A stretch of DNA of 6,293 nt, taken from positions 1-6,293 of the forward strand of contig JADFMW010000156.1 in the NCBI GenBank assembly GCA_022563655.1, in the 5' to 3' direction. The position numbers were made by a program, and so were the translations under genes. How positions within the stretch are numbered: the first letter of the stretch is position 1; the number at the start of each line of letters is the position of its first letter. Below, one piece after another: positions 1-4,646 of this stretch. The DNA is from Pseudomonadota bacterium (GTDB lineage Bacteria; Pseudomonadota; Alphaproteobacteria; JAAXGF01). The notes below the pieces were generated by a model. It had not been told where the DNA came from, did no database searches, and worked only from the letters and a program-made list of their open reading frames with translations.

Positions 1-692
1 GTGGCCGACACCGACTTCGTGTCCCTGCCCGGCGGCTCGCCGGCCCTGATGCTGGACAAGAGCTACCTGCGCCAGCGCGCCGCCCTCATCTCCACGACCA
101 AGAGCATGGGCACGGCCCAGGCAGGCAACTTCGGCACGCCTTCGCAGGGCGTGGTCGATGTCAAGGAGGCCGGCACCACGCACATGAGCATCGTCGATGC
201 CAAGGGCAACGCGCTGAGCATGACGACCACGGTGGAGTCCAGCATGGGGTCCTTTCACGTCACGCGCGGCTTCGTGCTCAACAACCAGCTGACCGACTTC
301 GCGGCCATCCCCAGCACCGCCGACGGCCCGGTCGCCAACCGCGTGCAGCCGGGCAAGCGCCCGCGCAGCTCCATGGCGCCCACGCTGGTGTTCGACCTGA
401 AGACCGACGGCACCGCCGGCGACTTCAAGATGGCCACGGGCTCGCCGGGCGGCAGCACCATCATCCAGTACGTGACCAAGACCCTGGTCGGCGCGCTGGA
501 CTGGGGTCTGGATGCGCAGCAGGCCACGTCGATGGTGGACTTCGGCGCGGCCAACAGCCCGACCACCAACGTGGGCGGCGAGCACCCCAACATCAACACG
601 GCCAATGGCGGCAACGACGATCCGCTGGTCAGCGGCCTGCGTGCCCTGGGCCATGTGGTGTCCATCAGTGCGCAGTCCAGCGGCATCGGCAG
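1..692 (+). pseudogene. Gamma-glutamyltransferase, C-terminal half, truncated at both ends
   Basis: This is part of a gamma-glutamyltransferase, an Ntn-hydrolase that transfers or hydrolyses the gamma-glutamyl group of glutathione, usually in the periplasm. The visible sequence covers the end of the large subunit and most of the small one. The autoprocessing and catalytic threonine is expected at codon 175-177, first residue of TTHMSIVD. SSMGS follows near residues 80-84, and the oxyanion-hole motif GSPGGSTII lies near residues 148-156. The GTG at base 1 is only the window edge, not a start. Family resemblance runs through LGHVVSISAQSSGIGS and then stops at about 690-695. The usual last 30-40 residues, with the family's ADPR-type ending, are absent. 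The frame stays open to 909, but that tail is unrelated and arginine-rich. The family call is confident; the exact breakpoint is uncertain by several bases. Confidence 0.85.
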
Positions 693-764
693 CTTACGGA
701 TAAATTCCTGGAAGGCTGCCACGGTCCGATACGTGGTCACTTTCGCGAACGTCGGCGTGCTCAT
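690..764 (-). pseudogene. N-terminal stub of an unidentified protein (about 25 codons)
   Basis: Reading leftwards from ATG at 764, about 25 residues beginning MSTPTFAKVTTYRTVAAFQ look like a genuine protein N terminus before the frame runs into the antisense of the gamma-glutamyltransferase fragment. The pattern of a lysine/tyrosine turn, then an amphipathic helix ending FIRKL, reminds me of the leader of some NADH:flavin oxidoreductases (old yellow enzyme family), but this is a weak memory match on very few residues. Only a poor ribosome-binding site precedes the ATG. The frame remains open to 255, but that stretch is antisense to a recognised gene and is not counted. If the stub is real, the rest of its gene was lost at the join near 692. 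Confidence 0.3.
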
Positions 765-905
765 GGCTCGGTGCAGTCAAAATCGGACTGGGAACCGGCA
801 GTATAGGGTCCGGGCAGGCCCCCTGCAATCCCGGAAGCACGCAGACCGGGCCAAAAAGGCGGGCCGGCAGGAACTTCTGAACGCGAGCACTAGGCGGAGG
901 CACCC
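765..905. other. Apparent divergent intergenic region between two N-terminal stubs
   Basis: These 141 bases lie between a leftward ATG at 764 and a rightward ATG at 906 and show no coding resemblance in any frame. They are less codon-like than the flanks and include an A-rich patch at 855-859. A TATAGG hexamer at 802-807 could be a -10 box for rightward transcription, but no convincing -35 hexamer sits about 17 bases upstream, so no promoter is called. The layout is what one expects of a control region between two divergently read genes. Confidence 0.35.
896..900 (+). promoter_or_regulatory. Strong Shine-Dalgarno sequence (GGAGG)
   Basis: GGAGG lies five bases before the ATG at 906, close to ideal spacing. 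It supports 906 as a true translation start that once belonged to a gene whose body is no longer attached, because the family resemblance some 18 codons further on belongs to the middle of a different protein. Confidence 0.6.
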
Positions 906-958
906 ATGAGCGCCCGGGCGTATGCGCATCGCGTGACGCTGCCGACGTATCGCGCGGA
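906..958 (+). pseudogene. N-terminal stub (about 18 codons) of an unidentified protein
   Basis: The first residues, MSARAYAHRVTLPTYRAE, follow a strong ribosome-binding site and so look like an authentic protein start. They do not resemble the metallo-beta-lactamase region expected before the next segment. The 'VTLPTY' pattern vaguely recalls the start of some carbohydrate-related proteins of the DUF5107 type, but that is a guess from six residues. The stub joins a rhodanese/metallo-beta-lactamase fragment at about 950-960, within codons for AELA, so the join point is ambiguous. The resulting frame ends at the TAG at 1140-1142. Confidence 0.35.
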
Positions 959-1766
959 ACTGGCCAGCAGACTATACGACTCTCTTCGCGACAAACTCCT
1001 TCCGCTTCCCGATGATACGCTCGTCTATCCGGCCCACGGGGCTGGTTCGCTTTGCGGGCGCAACCTGAGCAAGGAGACGGTCTCGACCATCGGAGAACAG
1101 CGCCGTTCTAACTATGCGCTGCAGGCCATGTCGCGGGACTAGTTTATCGCCCTCGTAACGGCCGACCAGCCCGATTCTCCCGCCTACTTTGGCTACGACG
1201 CGGTGATGAACACCAAGGAGCGCCCGACGCTCGATCAGACTCTTGCGCGCGCGCTGCGATGTCTCTCGCTCGACGAAGTTCTCGCGGCCGCCGCCGAGGG
1301 CGCCCAGTTGCTCGACACGCGCGATCCGGCGGATTTCGCCCGCGCGCATCTCGCCGGGAGTCTCAATATCGGCCTGGGCGGACAGTACGCCACCTGGGCC
1401 GGGACCCTGCTCGGCCACGAGCGGCCGATCATCTTGATTACCGAACCCGGCGGAGAGGAAGAAGCCGCCATGAGGCTGGGACGGATCGGTTTCGATCACG
1501 TGGCCGGATATCTCCAAGACGGCCTCACGGCCTTGGAATCGCGGCGCGATCTGGCCCAGGGCTGGGACCGCATTGTCCCGTCGCTGCTGGCCGAAGAGCT
1601 GGCCGGCGAGAATCCTCCCTTGGTCCTCGACGTGCGCGGGCCCAGCGAGTATGGCGCGAAACACTTGGAAAGCTCCCTCAACATCCCGCTGAATCATCTG
1701 CTGGAACGACTGGGGGAACTGCCGCACGACCGGCCGGTGGTGGTGCACTGCGCCGGGGGCTACCGC
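957..1766 (+). pseudogene. Metallo-beta-lactamase/double-rhodanese protein: N-terminally truncated, interrupted by TAG, C-terminally truncated
   Basis: This is the rear part of a persulfide-dioxygenase-like (ETHE1/Blh-related) protein, a family that handles sulfane sulfur in the cytoplasm. LASRLYDSLRDKLL followed by LVYPAHGAGSLCG and TIGEQRRSNYAL is the typical end of the metallo-beta-lactamase domain. The catalytic HxHxDH region should precede it but is absent. A TAG at 1140-1142 falls within MSRD-stop-FIALVTADQP. Resemblance continues in the same frame on both sides, so one base change, most simply GAG to TAG, explains it. Two rhodanese domains follow: the first (about 1263-1530) has no cysteine in its loop (ITEPGGEEEAAM), which is common for this architecture. 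The second carries the catalytic-loop motif HCAGGYR (Cys at 1749-1751), and resemblance ends immediately after it. The ATG at 1203 has no ribosome-binding site and lies inside the family's conserved linker. The product is most unlikely to be functional. Confidence 0.8.
1140..1142 (+). other. In-frame premature stop (TAG) in the metallo-beta-lactamase/rhodanese reading frame
   Basis: The frame that encodes YALQAMSRD before the stop resumes without shift as FIALVTADQPDSPAYFGY after it. Members of this family usually have a charged residue here, so GAG to TAG is the simplest reading. Whether it is a real mutation, a base-calling error or DNA damage cannot be told from the sequence. Confidence 0.8.
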
Positions 1767-1835
1767 ATGCTCTCGAACTTCGGCTACGACGGCAAGCAGT
1801 CGCAGGATCACGCCCACGTGCACATCCTCGGCTAC
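1755..1835 (+). pseudogene. Histidine-triad (HIT) protein fragment
   Basis: About 26 residues carry the hallmark C-terminal block of a HIT-family nucleotide hydrolase/transferase: GYRMLSNFGYDGKQSQDHAHVHILG. The HAHVHIL at 1809-1829 fits the HxHxHxx nucleotide-binding triad, and the preceding N-x-G-x-x-G-x-Q spacing is that of the family. HIT proteins are normally 110-150 residues; here the start is replaced by a rhodanese domain and the usual GGR ending by unrelated sequence. The codons GGCTAC occur at both edges (1758-1763 and 1830-1835), so the joins are ambiguous by about six bases at each end. It is too short to fold or act alone. Confidence 0.6.
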
Positions 1836-1955
1836 GCGCTCACGCGCCTGATGCCGCGGGGCGAGGCCCACGAGCGGGTGGCGGCGGCGAGCCGCGTCGC
1901 GGCCGCGGAGCAGCGCCCGCTGGTCGACGTGGTCCGCGAGCGCCTCGGCGTGGAG
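1836..1955 (+). pseudogene. C-terminal fragment resembling a fumarase/adenylosuccinate-lyase superfamily enzyme
   Basis: ALTRLMPRGEAHERVAAASRVAAAEQRPLVDVV resembles the small C-terminal helical domain of the adenylosuccinate lyase/carboxymuconate cycloisomerase group, where a [GR]-x-EAH-x-x-V pattern and then an A-x-E-x-x-PL-x-[DE]V pattern are typical. The catalytic core of about 400 residues is missing. The assignment rests on about 35 residues and is tentative. It could instead be part of an unrecognised protein naturally preceding the CoA ligase gene. Confidence 0.4.
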
Positions 1956-2009
1956 CCCTTCGACGTGATGGACGACGCCGTGAAGGCGGCGATCGCGGCG
2001 GCGAAATGA
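1956..2009 (+). CDS. Possible C-terminal tail of a CoA-ligase beta subunit (ends at TGA 2007-2009)
   Basis: The last codons, PFDVMDDAVKAAIAAAK, resemble the closing 'D-x-x-DAV-x-x-A' helix of ATP-grasp beta subunits of NDP-forming acyl-CoA ligases (SucC-like). The frame ends in an ATGA overlap with the alpha-subunit gene, the arrangement expected of a translationally coupled beta-alpha pair. However, only about 17 residues support this, and no ATP-grasp domain is present. The short stretch could equally be the true end of the lyase-like fragment before it. I include it because the alpha subunit needs a beta partner and this is where its gene should lie. Confidence 0.3.
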   Translation, partial: PFDVMDDAVKAAIAAAK

Positions 2010-2878
2010 TCGTCCGCGGCGCCGACCGCGTGCTCGTCCAGGGCATCACCGGCAGGCAGGGCACGTTTTGGACCGAGCGCATGCAGGCCTACGGCACCAA
2101 CGTCATCGGCGGAGTCAACCCCAGGAAGGCCGGCGCCATCCATTGCGGCGTTCCGGTCTTCGCCACGGCGCGCGAGGCCATGGCGGGCCCGGGCTTCGAC
2201 GCATCCGTGATGTTCGTGCCGCCGATGCCGGCCAAGGACGCGGCGCTCGACGCGATCGAGGCGGGCACGAGGACCCTGGTCGTCCTGACCGAGCACATTC
2301 CGGTCCACGACGTCATGATCATCCTCGGCGCCGCGCGGGCCAACGGATGTTGCGTCGTCGGACCCAACACCGCCGGGCTGGTCACGCCGGGCGAATGCTT
2401 CGTCGGCATCATGCCCGGGTTCAACGACCAGCTCTTCCGGCCCGGCCGCATCGGCGTGATCTCGCGCAGCGGCAGCCTCGGCGCGCTGTTGTGCCTCAAC
2501 GTCAACCGCGCCGGACACGGTCAGTCCGCGTTCATCGGCGTCGGCGGCGACCCGATTTGCGGCTCGACCACGCGCGACGCCCTGGAGCGCCTGGACTCGG
2601 ACGAGCGCACCGACGCGGTGGTCATCGTCGGCGAGATCGGCGGCAACATGGAAGAGGACGCGGCCGAGTACGCCGCCGGCATGACCAAGCCGGTGTTCGC
2701 GTTCATCGCCGGCCGCGCCTCGCCGCCCGGCAAGCGCATGGGCCATGCCGGCGCCATCGTCATGGGAGACCGCGGCAGCCACGCCTCGAAGACGGCGGCG
2801 CTCGAGGACGCCGGCGTCACCGTGCTCGACATGCCCTCAAAGCTGCCCGAGGCCCTGCGCGCGCGATTGGCGGCCTGA
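2006..2878 (+). CDS. NDP-forming acyl-CoA ligase, alpha subunit (SucD-like)
   Basis: The 290-residue product has the length and domain order of succinyl-CoA synthetase alpha subunits. A CoA-binding Rossmann domain comes first, with GITGRQGTF at residues 13-21 and GGVNPRKAG near 35-43. The ligase domain includes VGPNTAGLVTPGE (118-130), VISRSGSL (151-158), GVGGDPI (178-184), GEIGG with Glu210, and the phosphohistidine loop MGHAGAI with His247. These match the catalytic residues of E. coli SucD. The subunit would form a phosphohistidine enzyme with an ATP-grasp beta subunit, joining a carboxylic acid to CoA. ATG at 2006 overlaps the preceding stop as ATGA. Substitutions such as TEHIPVHD for the usual TEGIPVLD, and GPNTAG for GPNCPG, suggest it is not the housekeeping succinate enzyme. 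Location beside pta and opposite xsc points to a sulfonate-related acid, perhaps sulfoacetate; malate or another acid remains possible. Substrate is inference. Confidence 0.88.
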   Translation: MIVRGADRVLVQGITGRQGTFWTERMQAYGTNVIGGVNPRKAGAIHCGVPVFATAREAMAGPGFDASVMFVPPMPAKDAALDAIEAGTRTLVVLTEHIPVHDVMIILGAARANGCCVVGPNTAGLVTPGECFVGIMPGFNDQLFRPGRIGVISRSGSLGALLCLNVNRAGHGQSAFIGVGGDPICGSTTRDALERLDSDERTDAVVIVGEIGGNMEEDAAEYAAGMTKPVFAFIAGRASPPGKRMGHAGAIVMGDRGSHASKTAALEDAGVTVLDMPSKLPEALRARLAA

Positions 2879-2882
2879 GGCC

Positions 2883-3869
2883 ATGGATATCGTCGACAAA
2901 TTCATTGCCGCGGCGCAGGCCCGCAGCCAGTCGGTGGTGCTGCCCGAGGGCCACGACGGGCGCGTCCTGCTGGCGGCCCGGCGCTTGCACGACGAGGGCG
3001 TGGCGCGGCCGGTCCTGCTCGGCGCGCGCCATGGGCTCGAAACCGCGGCCGAGCGAGCGGGGGTGTCGCTCGACGGCATCGACACGGTCGATCCCGAGAC
3101 GAGCGATATGCTCGACACTTATGCCGAGGCCTACGCCGCCGGGCGCGACAACGTGGACGCCAAGGTGGCGCGCCGGCTGGTGCGCAAGCCTCTGTTCTAC
3201 GGCGCGATGATGGTCAAGGCCGGCGACGCCGACGCGATGATCGGCGGCGCGGCCAACCCGACCCGGCGCGTGATCGAGGCGGGCTTGCTGTGCGTCGGTC
3301 TGGCCGCGGGCATCGACACGCCGTCGAGCTTCTTTCTGATGGTCGTGCCCGACTTTCAGGGCCACACCGGCAAGCCGTTCATCTTCGCCGACTGCGCCGT
3401 GAACGTCGAGCCGAGCGCCGAGCAGCTCGCCGACATCGCCCTGGCCTCGGCGGCGAGCGGCGCCAAGCTGCTCGGCGAGGAGCCGCGGGTCGCGATGCTG
3501 TCGTTCTCGACCAAGGGCAGTGCCCGGCACGCGCGCGTCGACAAGGTCACGCGGGCCCTGGAGATCGCCAGGGAGCGGGCGCCGGGCCTGGCGATCGACG
3601 GCGAGTTCCAGGCCGACAGCGCCCTGGTCGCGCGCGTCGCCGCGAAAAAGGTCACGGGCGACAGCCCCGTGGCGGGCCGCGCCAACGTGCTCGTGTTCCC
3701 CGACCTCGACGCCGCGAACATCGGCTACAAGCTGACCCAGTACATGGCCGGGGCCCGCGCGGTCGGCCCGATCCTGCAAGGCTTCGCGAAGCCGATCTCG
3801 GACCTCTCGCGCGGCGCCAGCGTCGCCGACATCGTCGCCACCGCCGCCATCGTCCTCGCGCAGGCTTGA
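2883..3869 (+). CDS. pta: Phosphate acetyltransferase (short form)
   Basis: This cytoplasmic enzyme interconverts acetyl phosphate plus CoA with acetyl-CoA plus phosphate. At 328 residues it is the single-domain short form, without the N-terminal regulatory extension of E. coli Pta. Recognisable blocks are VVLPEGHDGRVLLAA (18-32), DAMIGGAANPTRRVI (117-131), MLSFSTKGSARH (205-216), DGEFQADSAL (239-248), VFPDLDAANIGYKL (271-284) and GPILQGFAKPISDLSRGAS (295-313). Ser309, Arg310 and Asp316 occupy the places of catalytically important residues in the Methanosarcina enzyme. ATG at 2883 lies four bases after the stop of the CoA-ligase gene, with TGAGG overlapping that stop as a close, weak ribosome-binding site, so translation is probably coupled. 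Next to xsc it would carry acetyl phosphate from sulfoacetaldehyde cleavage into acetyl-CoA, as found in many taurine and sulfonate degraders. The reading frame is intact with normal ends. Confidence 0.93.
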   Translation: MDIVDKFIAAAQARSQSVVLPEGHDGRVLLAARRLHDEGVARPVLLGARHGLETAAERAGVSLDGIDTVDPETSDMLDTYAEAYAAGRDNVDAKVARRLVRKPLFYGAMMVKAGDADAMIGGAANPTRRVIEAGLLCVGLAAGIDTPSSFFLMVVPDFQGHTGKPFIFADCAVNVEPSAEQLADIALASAASGAKLLGEEPRVAMLSFSTKGSARHARVDKVTRALEIARERAPGLAIDGEFQADSALVARVAAKKVTGDSPVAGRANVLVFPDLDAANIGYKLTQYMAGARAVGPILQGFAKPISDLSRGASVADIVATAAIVLAQA

Positions 3870-3890
3870 GTTACCCGAGCGTTACCCGAG
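3870..3890. repeat. 10-bp direct repeat at the convergent pta/exporter junction
   Basis: GTTACCCGAG occurs at 3870-3879 and again at 3881-3890, separated by one base. The second copy contains the TAA stop of the leftward exporter gene and its last codons, and the first copy provides a second TAA just beyond. The gap between the two convergent genes is only 12 bases and holds no hairpin with a T-run, so no terminator is visible here. Confidence 0.7.
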
Positions 3891-4616
3891 GACGGCGCGC
3901 AGGAATAACCCGACCGACAGCACCGCGAGGAAGATCAGCGCGAATCGGCGGAAGGTCTCGGGCTCGGTGCGGATGAAGCTGCGGTGGCCGAGCGCGTTTC
4001 CGGCGAGCGTCGGCAGCACGAGTATGCCGGCGAGCACGAAAACGTCGCCGGTGACGAGCCCCTGCCCCGCCGCCGCCGCGATCGCGACCGTGTCGATCAC
4101 GGCGATGAAGCCAATCAGCGAGGCGCGCGAGACGGCGGCCGCCACGGGGGACGAGAAATAGAACAGGATCGCCGGCGGCCCGCCGATGCCGACGGCGCCG
4201 TTGAGCACGCCGCACAGGCAACCGGTCGCGACCGTCGGCGCCGGACCGGGAGTCGCCCTGAGGCGGAAGCCGCGCCACATGAGCACCGCCGAGGTGAACA
4301 CCACCAAAGAAATAGCGACGCGAATCGGCGTCGCCGGCGCGTTCGCGAGCAGGTAGACCCCGGCCGGCGTCGCGGCGCAGGTGCCGAGCAGAAGCCAGCG
4401 CAACGAGCGCCAGTCGATCTCTTTCCACACCTTGGGCAACAGATGCCCGCTGGCCACGATGTCGAGCAGATAGGTGGCGGGGATCACGAGCGCCGGCGGC
4501 AGTACGAACGACAGGCCGCTGACCCAGATGAGCGCCGAGCCGAAGCCGCTGTATCCGCGGACGAACCCCCCGGCCGCCGCCACGGCGACGGCAAAGATCA
4601 GAGTCGCCGGCGACAC
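3882..4616 (-). CDS. tauE: TauE/SafE-family sulfite/organosulfonate exporter
   Basis: This 244-residue inner-membrane protein belongs to the TauE/SafE (DUF81) anion-exporter family. Hydrophobic segments lie near residues 1-19, 27-55, 70-92, 97-114, 127-154, 164-184, 190-208 and 223-243, giving about eight helices. The family's two internal-repeat signatures are visible: GGFVRGYSGFGSALI near 16-30 and CGVLNGAVGIGGPPAILFYF near 135-154. The gene begins with GTG at 4616 and lies 30 bases after the xsc stop in the same direction, so the two are probably co-transcribed. Only a weak ribosome-binding site precedes the start. In that position its likely job is to remove the sulfite released by Xsc; related members move sulfoacetate, thiosulfate or other anions, so the substrate is inferred from context. 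The reading frame is complete and undamaged. Family confidence is high; naming it tauE rather than safE is a choice by context. Confidence 0.85.
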   Translation of the reverse strand: MSPATLIFAVAVAAAGGFVRGYSGFGSALIWVSGLSFVLPPALVIPATYLLDIVASGHLLPKVWKEIDWRSLRWLLLGTCAATPAGVYLLANAPATPIRVAISLVVFTSAVLMWRGFRLRATPGPAPTVATGCLCGVLNGAVGIGGPPAILFYFSSPVAAAVSRASLIGFIAVIDTVAIAAAAGQGLVTGDVFVLAGILVLPTLAGNALGHRSFIRTEPETFRRFALIFLAVLSVGLFLRAVLG

Positions 4617-4646
4617 GGGCCCGACCGAGTGCCGGCGGCGGGAGGC

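Noticed and set aside
255..764. A 169-codon leftward gene starting at 764
   Set aside because: Beyond the first 25 codons it is the antisense of the gamma-glutamyltransferase fragment and has shadow-like composition.
847..876. Possible hairpin/terminator around the A-rich patch
   Set aside because: Only a GCC-AAAAA-GGC stem of three pairs forms and no T-run follows.
1..909. One 302-codon gene across the gamma-glutamyltransferase fragment and its arginine-rich tail
   Set aside because: Resemblance stops near 692; the rest is antisense to a stub and non-coding in character, and the frame stays open only because of high GC.
1140..1142. TAG as a recoded amber codon (for example pyrrolysine)
   Set aside because: The family has no such residue here, there is no sign of the needed machinery, and the segment is already broken at both ends.
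1259..2005. Upstream extension of the CoA-ligase alpha subunit by about 249 codons
   Set aside because: The frame is open but arginine- and glycine-rich out-of-frame sequence. The ATG at 2006 gives the exact family N terminus.
1203..2009. A complete 268-residue novel rhodanese-HIT-lyase fusion protein
   Set aside because: The ATG at 1203 lies inside a conserved linker without a ribosome-binding site, and each domain after the first rhodanese is a cut fragment. A chimera is the simpler explanation.
2817..3779. A 320-codon leftward frame opposite pta
   Set aside because: It is antisense of a confidently recognised enzyme and carries no recognisable motif.
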